The position numbers and the translations under genes were made by a program. Below, piece by piece: positions 1 to 5,370 of a DNA stretch of 6,619 nt. The stretch covers positions 1 to 6,619 of the forward strand of contig CATPAO010000243.1 of NCBI GenBank assembly GCA_955652025.1, read 5' to 3'. The notes under the pieces were generated by a model that was not told the origin of the DNA, did not search any database, and saw only the letters and a list, made by a program, of their open reading frames with translations. This DNA comes from Casimicrobiaceae bacterium (GTDB lineage: Bacteria; Pseudomonadota; Gammaproteobacteria; Burkholderiales; Casimicrobiaceae). Each line of letters starts with the position of its first letter. Positions within the stretch are counted from its first letter, which is position 1.

Positions 1-324
1 AACTCGCTGTTCACGCACGAGGCGATCCGCACCACGCTGCCGAAGGCGAAGGAATTGCGCCGGGTTGCCGAGCCGCTCATCACGCTCGGCAAGAACCCGA
101 CGCTCGCCAATCACCGGCTGGCATTCAACCGGCTGCGCGATCGTGACGTCGTGATCAAGCTCTTCAAGGAGTTGGGCCCGCGTTACAAGGCGCGGCCGGG
201 CGGGTATCTCCGCATCCTGAAATTTGGTTTCCGCCAGGGCGACGCCGCACCGATGGCGCTGATCGAACTGGTCGATCGGCCCGATGGCACCGACGCGGCG
301 GCGGACGCCACGAAGGCCAAATAG
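1..324 (+). CDS. rplQ: 50S ribosomal protein L17, 3' part (5' end outside the window)
   Basis: Frame 1 is open from the first base to the TAG at 322-324 and gives 107 residues of L17, a protein of the large ribosomal subunit that lies near the exit of the peptide tunnel. The family signatures are all there: [20 protein letters not shown] at the start, then AEPLITLGK, a [12 protein letters not shown] segment, and the closing [20 protein letters not shown] followed by IELVD. Bacterial L17 of this group is about 130 residues, so roughly 25 N-terminal residues lie before the window. The tail after ELVDRP is a short Ala/Lys-rich extension typical of betaproteobacteria. rplQ is normally the last gene of the alpha operon (rpsM-rpsK-rpsD-rpoA-rplQ), and the strong terminator just downstream agrees with that. 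Identification is essentially certain. Confidence 0.97.
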   Translation, partial: NSLFTHEAIRTTLPKAKELRRVAEPLITLGKNPTLANHRLAFNRLRDRDVVIKLFKELGPRYKARPGGYLRILKFGFRQGDAAPMALIELVDRPDGTDAAADATKAK

Positions 325-352
325 CCGACACCACGAACCGCGGTAGGAAAAC

Positions 353-376
353 GCCGGGCCATGCCCGGCTTTTTTT
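353..376 (+). terminator. Rho-independent terminator after rplQ
   Basis: A perfect 7-bp stem (GCCGGGC at 353-359 with GCCCGGC at 363-369) closes a 3-base CAT loop and is followed directly by seven T residues (370-376). It starts 28 bases after the rplQ stop codon, so it most likely ends the alpha ribosomal protein operon and separates it from galE. Confidence 0.95.
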
Positions 377-433
377 GCTTCTCCGGAATCTACTGCCGAA
401 TCGCCTCGCGGCCGCCAGAGGACCATCGACACC

Positions 434-459
434 CGCTTGCGCAAGGGTGCGGACAAGCG
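434..459 (+). other. Bulged inverted repeat upstream of galE
   Basis: CGCTTGCGC (434-442) can pair with GCG (449-451) plus CAAGCG (454-459) across a 6-base loop, with a 2-base GA bulge: nine base pairs in all. Within it, CTTGCGCAAG (436-445) is a perfect 10-base palindrome. It ends 17 bases before the galE start codon. It could be an RNA hairpin in the leader or an operator; it has no T-tract, so it is not a terminator. The rest of the 325-476 gap shows no convincing promoter. A possible TTGCGC/TAGCAT pair (437-442, 462-467) has a 19-base spacer and is weak. Confidence 0.4.
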
Positions 460-476
460 TGTAGCATGCGCGCGTT

Positions 477-1484
477 ATGCCCGATACCGTGCTCGTCACC
501 GGAGGCGCCGGCTACGTCGGATCGCACGTGGTCGTGCAGCTCGCGCAGGCCGGATATGCGCCGGTGGTGCTCGACAATTTCGCGAACAGCACGCCAGCTG
601 TTCTGACTCGCCTCGAAGCGCTCGCGGGCCAGCCCGTGCCCTGCGTGAACGCCGACCTGCGCGACGTCGTGGCATTGCGCGCGGCGTTCCACGATCATCC
701 GATCGCGGCGGTCGTCCATTGCGCCGGCCTCAAGACCGTCGCCGAATCCGAGGCACGGCCGCTGGCGTTCTACAACGTCAATATCGGCGGTACCCTCTCG
801 CTGGTCGAGATCATGGGGGAGGCGGGCGTCGCGACGCTGGTCTTCAGCTCCTCGGCCGCCGTATACGGCCAACCCGACACGCTGCCGGTGTCCGAAGATG
901 CCACGTTATTGCCATGCAGCGTCTACGGGCGCACCAAACGCATCGCCGAGGATTTTTTGCGAGACCTCGCGCGCGCCAACGCCAACTGGCGGATCGCGAT
1001 CGTGCGCTCGTTCAACGCGGCAGGCGCGCATTCGTCGGGGATGCTAGGTGCCACGCCGCGCGGACGTCCGTCCGAGTTGATGGTGCTGCTCGCACGCGTC
1101 GCCGCCGGTGAGCTCTCCGAGATCCCGGTCTGCGGCAACGACTGGCCCACCGCCGACGGCACGTGCGTACGCGACTACGTCCATGTCCAGGATTTGGCTG
1201 ACGCGCATGTGCTTGCGCTCTCGCGCCTCGTCGCGGCGACGGGCGTATTGACGGTCAACGCCGGCGCCGGCCGCGGTCACTCCGTCCTCGAGGCCGTCGC
1301 CGCGTTCGAGCGCGCCTGCGGCCGGCGCATCGGTCGCTTGAACGCGCCGCGGCGGCCGGGCGATATCGGCGCGTGCTACGCCGACCTCAAGCGCGCCGAA
1401 TCGCTCGGCTGGCGTCCGGTGCGCGATCTCGACGTGATCTGTGCCGACGCCTGGCGTTGGCAAAAAAGCACCGGGCGCAGCTAA
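477..1484 (+). CDS. galE: UDP-glucose 4-epimerase
   Basis: A 335-residue cytoplasmic enzyme of the extended short-chain dehydrogenase family. It interconverts UDP-glucose and UDP-galactose through tightly bound NAD, supplying UDP-galactose for surface polysaccharides or serving the Leloir pathway. The dinucleotide-binding motif GGAGYVGS is at residues 9-16, the active-site serine lies in FSSSAAVYG (123-131), and the catalytic Tyr150/Lys154 pair is in VYGRTK. The GalE-specific FNAAGAHSSG (179-188), VRDYVHVQDLADAH (231-244) and the C-terminal RRPGDIGACYAD (292-303) are present, and the length is normal. Cys300 occupies the place of E. coli Tyr299, which suggests a roomier sugar pocket. The usual Pro before VYG and Tyr before FN are replaced by Val149 and Ser178. 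The ATG at 477 places the glycine-rich loop at the usual distance from the N-terminus, but no clear Shine-Dalgarno precedes it. It looks monocistronic: terminator upstream, convergent gene downstream. Confidence 0.95.
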   Translation: MPDTVLVTGGAGYVGSHVVVQLAQAGYAPVVLDNFANSTPAVLTRLEALAGQPVPCVNADLRDVVALRAAFHDHPIAAVVHCAGLKTVAESEARPLAFYNVNIGGTLSLVEIMGEAGVATLVFSSSAAVYGQPDTLPVSEDATLLPCSVYGRTKRIAEDFLRDLARANANWRIAIVRSFNAAGAHSSGMLGATPRGRPSELMVLLARVAAGELSEIPVCGNDWPTADGTCVRDYVHVQDLADAHVLALSRLVAATGVLTVNAGAGRGHSVLEAVAAFERACGRRIGRLNAPRRPGDIGACYADLKRAESLGWRPVRDLDVICADAWRWQKSTGRS

Positions 1485-1506
1485 CCCCGCGAGAATCCGC
1501 ACGCCG

Positions 1507-1911
1507 TCAGCGCGAAGCCTGCGCGACCTTGCGATAGCGGCGGAGCTCCTCCGCGAGCCAGGCTCCGGCGGGCCTCTCGTTCCTCCCGCACCGAATGAGG
1601 TACGGGTCGCCCGACATACTGCTCTCGGTCGCCAGGTTCTTGATGAACTCGTCCGCGGTGGAGATCCGGCCCTTCGCGAAGCTGTACTTGCCGACGAGGT
1701 GGTCGCGCGCCGCTGTCGCCGTCCCTGGCGTGCCATTGCGCACGAACGTGCAGGAAGACGCACCGACGAAATCCAGCAGGTGATCGATCTCCGCTTGCGC
1801 GGCAAGATCGGGGTCGGCACGGGCCGAGCTGCTACCGGCAAGGGTCAGTGCAGCGGCCATGAGCACAATCAGCAGATGTCGCTTGGGAGGGCAGGTTGTA
1901 ATTTTTTCCAT
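1507..1911 (-). CDS. DUF5329-like small exported protein of unknown function
   Basis: A 134-residue protein with a clear Sec signal peptide: basic region PKRH (9-12), hydrophobic core LLIVLMAAALTLAG (13-26), and a probable signal peptidase I site ARA|DPD after residue 32. The mature part of about 102 residues matches my memory of the DUF5329 family: EIDHLLDFV (41-49), SSCTFVRNG (52-60), ATAARDHLVGKY (65-76), then a DEFI..LA.ESSMSGDPYLIRC stretch (87-108) and PAGAWLAEELRRYR (114-127). Two mature cysteines, Cys54 and Cys108, could form a disulfide in the periplasm. Function is unknown. The ATG at 1911 is preferred because the signal peptide then begins normally; an in-frame TTG at 1938 would add nine residues, and neither has a visible ribosome binding site. 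The gene ends 22 bases from galE, tail to tail, and starts 76 bases after the importer ATPase stop on the same strand, so read-through from the importer operon is possible. Confidence 0.8.
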   Translation of the reverse strand: MEKITTCPPKRHLLIVLMAAALTLAGSSSARADPDLAAQAEIDHLLDFVGASSCTFVRNGTPGTATAARDHLVGKYSFAKGRISTADEFIKNLATESSMSGDPYLIRCGRNERPAGAWLAEELRRYRKVAQASR

Positions 1912-1987
1912 TGAGAAGCGCGAGTTTATGCTGCGCAAAGTAACGGGGCGGGTCGATGGGTCGAATATCGGGCTATGGTACCGGCTG

Positions 1988-2776
1988 TTAACCGGTTTGG
2001 ACCGCGACCTTCAGCACTTCGCTCCGTATTTCCTCGGTCAGGCGGGCCTTCAGCTCCGAAAACGCCGGGGTCGTCTTGAGCGTGTAGTGCCGGGGATGTG
2101 GCAGGGGGACGGGCACGTCCGCCTTGACCCGGCCGGGACGCGCGGCCATCACGACCACGCGGCTCGCCATGAAGATGGCCTCCTCGATGTCGTGCGTCAC
2201 GAACAAGACGGTCTTGCGCTCGGCCTCCCAGATGCCGAGCAACAGTTCCTGCATCAGGCCGCGCGTCTGGTGGTCGAGCGCGCCGAACGGCTCGTCGAGC
2301 AGCAGGATCTTCGGTTCGTTGGCCAGTGCGCGCGCGATCGCCGTCCGTTGCTGCATGCCGCCGGAGAGCGTTTTCGGATAGTGGTGCTCGAAGCCGGCGA
2401 GCCCGACCGCCGCGACGTAGTGCGCGGCGATCTCGTCCTGCTGCGCGGGCGATGTCCCTTTTTCGCGCAAGCCGAAGCAAATGTTCTGGCGCACGGTGAG
2501 CCACGGAAACAGCGTGTAGGTCTGGAACACCATCCCCCGATCGGCGCCCGGGTCCGCGACGGGCGCTCCGTCCAGCAGCACGCGCCCGGCGGTGGCGGTG
2601 TCGAGCCCGGCGACGATGCGGAGAAGCGTCGATTTTCCGCATCCCGACGGCCCCAGGATGGTGATGAAATCGTTGTCGGCAATGGTGAGCGTTATGGGCC
2701 TAAGCGCTTCGGTTGGCGCGCCGCCGCGCACACCGGCAAAGATGCGGCTGACGCCTTCGATGACGAGACCACTCAA
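1988..2776 (-). CDS. ABC importer ATPase subunit, nitrate/sulfonate/taurine type
   Basis: A 262-residue cytoplasmic nucleotide-binding subunit that powers the importer encoded just upstream. All ATPase elements are intact: Walker A GPSGCGKST (42-50), Q-loop Gln85 in MVFQTYTLFPWLTV (82-95), signature LSGGMQQR (137-144), Walker B ILLLDEP (157-163), D-loop GALD (165-168) and switch His195 in VTHDIEEA (193-200). The FPWLTV pattern and the length fit the SsuB/TauB/NrtD class; the substrate cannot be inferred from this subunit. The start chosen is TTG at 2776, with GGGGGAG four bases upstream. An ATG at 2885, 16 bases after the permease stop, is out of frame by one base: the run of seven G at 2804-2810 (read as C on the + strand) would have to be one shorter to give an in-frame 36-residue leader. 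The stop is TAA. A weak hairpin (1980-1996) overlaps the stop but has no T-tract. Confidence 0.9.
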   Translation of the reverse strand: MSGLVIEGVSRIFAGVRGGAPTEALRPITLTIADNDFITILGPSGCGKSTLLRIVAGLDTATAGRVLLDGAPVADPGADRGMVFQTYTLFPWLTVRQNICFGLREKGTSPAQQDEIAAHYVAAVGLAGFEHHYPKTLSGGMQQRTAIARALANEPKILLLDEPFGALDHQTRGLMQELLLGIWEAERKTVLFVTHDIEEAIFMASRVVVMAARPGRVKADVPVPLPHPRHYTLKTTPAFSELKARLTEEIRSEVLKVAVQTG

Positions 2777-2780
2777 TCGA

Positions 2781-2787
2781 CTCCCCC
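2781..2787 (-). promoter_or_regulatory. Ribosome binding site supporting the TTG start of the ATPase
   Basis: On the minus strand GGGGGAG lies four bases before the TTG at 2776. It is a good Shine-Dalgarno match, although slightly close, and is the main argument for translation starting at this non-ATG codon. The same bases would be coding if the upstream ATG at 2885 were in frame. Confidence 0.5.
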
Positions 2788-2793
2788 GGCGGC

Positions 2794-2885
2794 GCTCAAT
2801 GGGCCCCCCCGCTCGCGGCTGTCGCCGCTGCGCTGCCCCCGAAGGGGGAGTAATTCGCGCCTTGGGGCGGCCCGCCGGCGCTCAT
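2794..2885 (-). repeat. Burkholderiales-type intergenic repeat between permease and ATPase genes
   Basis: Almost the whole gap between the permease and the ATPase is a dense array of short GC hairpins. These include CCCCC-GAA-GGGGG (2836-2848), which on the transcribed minus strand carries a TTCG-type loop, and CGCC-TTGG-GGCG (2858-2869). The overall pattern (a run of C/G, a GAA-centred hairpin, then CTTGGGGCGGCCCG) resembles repeats common between genes in Burkholderiales; this likeness is from memory. On the minus strand the element reads as a 29-codon open frame from ATG 2885 to TGA 2796-2798, with peptide MSAGGPPQGANYSPFGGSA continuing into an Ala/Gly tail. That in-frame reading is itself typical of these repeats and is probably not a functional gene. 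GGCGCTCA occurs at both ends (2791-2798 and 2877-2884). The element could stabilise or attenuate the mRNA between the two genes. Confidence 0.6.
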
Positions 2886-2901
2886 GTCGTCGGCGCCTGA
2901 A

Positions 2902-3675
2902 TTATGCCAGCGACCACGGGAACAATCGCTGATTCGCCCACTTGAACGCGAAATCGGAGATGAGCCCGATGATTCCGATCACGATGATGCCGAAGATGAT
3001 CTGACCGGTGTTGAGCAGCGCCTGGCTGTCGGTGATCATGTGGCCGATGCCACTCGACGCGCCGATCAATTCCGCGACGATCACGTACGTCCACGCCCAG
3101 CCGAGAACGAGCCTCAGCGTTTCGGCGATCGCCGGCGCGGAGTTCGGCACAAGCACGCGACGCACGACGCCACGTGCGCTTGCGCCGAGCGTGTATGCGG
3201 CTTCGACGAGATCGCGGCGCGTGGCGCCCACGGTCACCGCGACCATCAGGACGATCTGGAAGAACGAGCCGATGAAAATGACCAGGAGCTTCTGCATTTC
3301 GCCGATGCCGGCCCACAAGATCAAAAGCGGAATGAAAGCGGACGCGGGCAGGTAGCGCGCGAACGACACGAACGGTTCGAGGAACGCTTCCACCGGCTTG
3401 TACGCGCCCATCGCGATACCCAACGGGACCGCGAGGATCGCCGCCAGCACGAAGCCGCCGACGACGCGCCAGATCGTGATGCCGACGTCTTTGGCAAATC
3501 CGTATTGTACGAAGAGCGACCAGCCCTCGTGCAGCATCGTCAGCGGATCGGCGAGGAACGTTTTGGAGACGAATCCGCCGAACGTCGCGACGCTCCACGC
3601 GCCGACGAATAGCACGAAAAACGCGACGCCCAGCGTTGCCTTGCGCCAGGCGGAAACGGGAACCAGCGGCTTCAA
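2902..3675 (-). CDS. ABC importer permease, nitrate/sulfonate/taurine type
   Basis: A 257-residue inner-membrane subunit with about six predicted transmembrane helices (near residues 14-32, 66-90, 108-123, 128-149, 185-207 and 224-245). The cytoplasmic coupling loop carries the EAA motif, EAAYTLGASARGVVRRVLVP (158-177), which docks on the ATPase. PLGIAMG (84-90) and the ITDSQALLNTGQIIFGIIVIG stretch near residues 214-234, read here in two parts, are typical of SsuC/TauC-like proteins. It forms the channel for the substrate delivered by the periplasmic binding protein. The start is uncertain: TTG at 3675 gives a normal N-terminus but has no Shine-Dalgarno, and the frame stays open upstream as far as the binding-protein stop codon, with no ATG or GTG. 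Translation may therefore depend on coupling to the preceding gene, 45 bases away. The end is TAA at 2902-2904. Confidence 0.9.
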   Translation of the reverse strand: MKPLVPVSAWRKATLGVAFFVLFVGAWSVATFGGFVSKTFLADPLTMLHEGWSLFVQYGFAKDVGITIWRVVGGFVLAAILAVPLGIAMGAYKPVEAFLEPFVSFARYLPASAFIPLLILWAGIGEMQKLLVIFIGSFFQIVLMVAVTVGATRRDLVEAAYTLGASARGVVRRVLVPNSAPAIAETLRLVLGWAWTYVIVAELIGASSGIGHMITDSQALLNTGQIIFGIIVIGIIGLISDFAFKWANQRLFPWSLA

Positions 3676-3720
3676 CGGGCAGGCCGCGATCCGCAGCGCC
3701 GATCTACGCCAACGATGGCG

Positions 3721-4665
3721 TCACTGGATGAACCGCGTATCGACGATCGAGCTGGTATCCGGCACCGTCTTGATGATGCCGAGCTCCAGCAGCAGGTCGG
3801 CCGCCTCCTTGCTGAACTGCGCGTGCTCGCCGGCGAAGAATTTCTGGTTCGCCGCCTTGTCCTGCCAGCGCAGGTATTTCGCCGAATTGGCGAATTCGGG
3901 TCCCGACTGCTTTACGTCGGCGCCCATGACCTCGGCGCTTTTCTTCGGATCGCTCTTGATCATTTCGAGCGCCTCGAAATAGCTCGTGGCGAGCGCCTTC
4001 GCCGCCTTTGGATTGTCGGCGAGGAACTTCGGCGTACAGCCGAACGTGTCCATCACCATCGGATAGTCGAGCGTGGTCGCGATGATCTTTCCCGCCTGGG
4101 GATTCTCGCGCACCGTCGACAGATAGGGCTCGTACGTCATCGCGGCGTCGTTCTGCCCGGCGACGAATGCCTGCGCCGCCGCCGCGGGCTCGAGATTGAC
4201 GATGGTGACATCCTTCACCGACAGTCCGTTCTTCTTGAGGAACCACGCGAGCGTGAAGTAGGGCGCGGTGCCGGGCGCGGACGCGGCGACCGTCTTGCCT
4301 TTCAGGTCGGCGATCTTCTGCACGTTGCCGCGGACCACCATGCCGTCGGCGCCATAGCTCTTGTCCATCTGGAAGATCTGCTTGGTCGCGACGCCGTTCG
4401 CGTTCCAAGATATCCAGGTCTCGACCGTCGTCGCCGCGCATTGGATGTCGCCGGAAGCGATCGCGAGATGGCGATCCTTTTGCGGAATCTTCCGTAACTC
4501 GACGTCGAGTCCGTTCTTCTTGAAGATGCCCGCCTCCTTCGCTAGTGTCAGCGGCGCGAAGCCCGTCCATCCCGAATAGCCGATCGCGATCCTGGTCTGA
4601 CCGAGGGCGCCGCCTGTCAACGCGGCGATCGACGCGCCGAGCGCGAACGCGATTATTTTGCGCAT
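3721..4665 (-). CDS. ABC importer periplasmic substrate-binding protein (NMT1/SsuA-like)
   Basis: A 314-residue secreted binding protein and the first gene of the leftward importer operon. MRKIIAFALGASIAALTGGA (1-20) is a Sec signal peptide, probably cleaved near ALG|Q (residues 20-23). The mature protein has the two-lobed NMT1/SsuA/TauA layout: IGYSGWTGFAPLTLAKEAGI (28-47) followed by FKKNGLDVEL; SGDIQCAATTVETW (71-84); VVRGNVQKIADLKGKTVA (110-127), the hinge-proximal segment; and AFVAGQNDAAMTYEPY (166-181). No lipobox cysteine is present, so it should be a soluble periplasmic protein. The ATG at 4665 is chosen over an in-frame TTG at 4695: it begins a normal signal peptide and has CGGGAAA a few bases upstream. 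Family members bind sulfonates, nitrate, pyrimidine thiamine precursors and others. Divergence from hutD-hutF suggests histidine, urocanate or a related compound, by position only. Confidence 0.9.
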   Translation of the reverse strand: MRKIIAFALGASIAALTGGALGQTRIAIGYSGWTGFAPLTLAKEAGIFKKNGLDVELRKIPQKDRHLAIASGDIQCAATTVETWISWNANGVATKQIFQMDKSYGADGMVVRGNVQKIADLKGKTVAASAPGTAPYFTLAWFLKKNGLSVKDVTIVNLEPAAAAQAFVAGQNDAAMTYEPYLSTVRENPQAGKIIATTLDYPMVMDTFGCTPKFLADNPKAAKALATSYFEALEMIKSDPKKSAEVMGADVKQSGPEFANSAKYLRWQDKAANQKFFAGEHAQFSKEAADLLLELGIIKTVPDTSSIVDTRFIQ

Positions 4666-4697
4666 GGTGTTTCCCGGTAAAAATGAGCGAACCACCT

Positions 4698-4727
4698 AAT
4701 CTAGGCGGAGCTTGCACCGGCTGTCAA
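4698..4727 (-). promoter_or_regulatory. Predicted sigma-70 promoter of the ABC importer operon
   Basis: On the minus strand a perfect -35 box TTGACA (4722-4727) is followed after 18 bases by TAGATT (4698-4703), a four-of-six match to the -10 box. Transcription would begin near 4690, giving a leader of about 25 bases that contains the binding-protein ribosome binding site. The spacer is one base longer than ideal. Confidence 0.6.
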
Positions 4728-4738
4728 CGGCGATCGTC

Positions 4739-4744
4739 TACAAT
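4739..4744 (+). promoter_or_regulatory. Possible -10 box of the hutD-hutF promoter
   Basis: TACAAT is a five-of-six match to the -10 consensus and lies 25 bases before the hutD ATG. The best -35 candidate, TTGCAC (4712-4717), is 21 bases away, and at 17 bases there is only ACCGGC, so the promoter looks weak or activator-dependent. It lies back to back with the importer promoter, and their -35 regions are within a few bases of each other. No TGTA-N2-TACA site like the HutC operator of Pseudomonas was found here. Confidence 0.35.
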
Positions 4745-4768
4745 CGGCGCGCCCGCCCGCCATCTGCC

Positions 4769-5368
4769 ATGCACCGCGTCCTGACGCCCGCCGACTATCG
4801 CCGCACCGCTTGGAAGAACGGCGGCGGCCGCACGACCGAAATCGTCGCGCATCCGCCCCACGCGGACGTGGATGGCTTTGTTTGGCGCGCGAGTGTCGCC
4901 GACGTCGAGCGCGACGGGCCATTCTCTACGTTTCCGGGCGTCGATCGCACGCTGGTGCTCTTGGCAGGGGCCGGGCTTTCGCTGACGGGCGGCGATGTGC
5001 CGTTGGAAATGCGCGCGCATTACGAACCGGTGACGTTCGCCGGCGACGTCGCGCTCGAATGCCGGCTTCACCACGGGGCGGTCCGCGATTTCAATCTCAT
5101 GGTGCGTCGCGCGGCTGCACGCGGGGAATTGACGGTCGTGCGCGAAGAGGCGGGAACGATCAGGCCGGCGCGCTTCCGCCTTTGCTATGTCGCCGCGGGT
5201 ACCTGCGAATGCCTGGTGGCTGGCAACGTGCCGCTCGTGCTCCACGACGGCGATGCACTGCTCGTCGATGCGGAAGACGCGCCGCCGTCAGCGCTGCACG
5301 TGAATCCGTTGACGCCGGGCGCGGTCGCGCTGGCCGTATCGATCGATCTCGTGAGCGCTGCCGCTTGA
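4769..5368 (+). CDS. hutD: HutD family cupin protein (histidine utilisation; Ves-like)
   Basis: A 199-residue cytoplasmic protein matching HutD, called Ves in E. coli. The hallmark motifs are WKNGGGRTTEI (15-25), FVWRASVADVERDGPFSTFP (37-56) followed by GVDRTLVLLAG (57-67), and VRDFNLMVRR (105-114). The fold is a bicupin beta-barrel and the length is usual. HutD is not an enzyme of the degradation route. Genetic work in Pseudomonas fluorescens suggested that it limits hut operon activity, perhaps by binding a pathway intermediate, but its exact role is unsettled. The ATG at 4769 is used because the conserved WKNGGG then sits about 15 residues in; an in-frame TTG at 4712 would overlap the promoter region. 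No good Shine-Dalgarno is visible. hutF follows with two bases between the stop and the preferred GTG, so the two genes are almost certainly cotranscribed and translationally coupled. Confidence 0.92.
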   Translation: MHRVLTPADYRRTAWKNGGGRTTEIVAHPPHADVDGFVWRASVADVERDGPFSTFPGVDRTLVLLAGAGLSLTGGDVPLEMRAHYEPVTFAGDVALECRLHHGAVRDFNLMVRRAAARGELTVVREEAGTIRPARFRLCYVAAGTCECLVAGNVPLVLHDGDALLVDAEDAPPSALHVNPLTPGAVALAVSIDLVSAAA

Positions 5369-5370
5369 GT

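Noticed and set aside
437..1111. An overlapping plus-strand frame of 224 codons inside galE
   Set aside because: It is the +1 frame of a fully intact galE, and its Arg/Ala-rich product resembles no protein.
1044..1841. A minus-strand frame of 265 codons spanning the galE end and the DUF5329-like gene
   Set aside because: It overlaps two better supported genes in other frames and gives low-complexity sequence.
1980..1996. ACCGG/CCGGT inverted repeat overlapping the ATPase stop as a terminator
   Set aside because: The stem is only five pairs with a 7-base loop and no T-tract on the transcribed strand.
2791..2884. The 8-base direct repeat GGCGCTCA at both ends of the hairpin block as a target-site duplication
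   Set aside because: Eight matching bases in GC-rich sequence about 80 bases apart can arise by chance, the flanks differ in the next bases, and no transposase or terminal inverted repeats are seen.
2796..2885. A 29-codon minus-strand open frame beginning MSAGGPPQG as a small protein gene
   Set aside because: It coincides with the hairpin repeat, and the same kind of peptide reading is a by-product of such repeats. It is listed under the repeat and not as a CDS.
1859..2932. A long plus-strand open frame of 357 codons opposite the ABC ATPase gene
   Set aside because: It is antisense to a gene with every ATPase motif intact, its product is Arg/Gly-rich low-complexity sequence with no recognisable family, and GC-rich DNA commonly produces such shadows.
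3715..4497. A plus-strand open frame of 260 codons opposite the binding-protein gene
   Set aside because: It is a shadow of the binding protein, with an Arg/Leu-rich composition typical of antisense frames and no domain.
4712..4727. TTG...CAA ends (4712-4714, 4725-4727) as a symmetric operator between importer and hutD
   Set aside because: Only the outer three bases on each side are symmetric; the core does not match and there is no HutC-like TGTA-N2-TACA.
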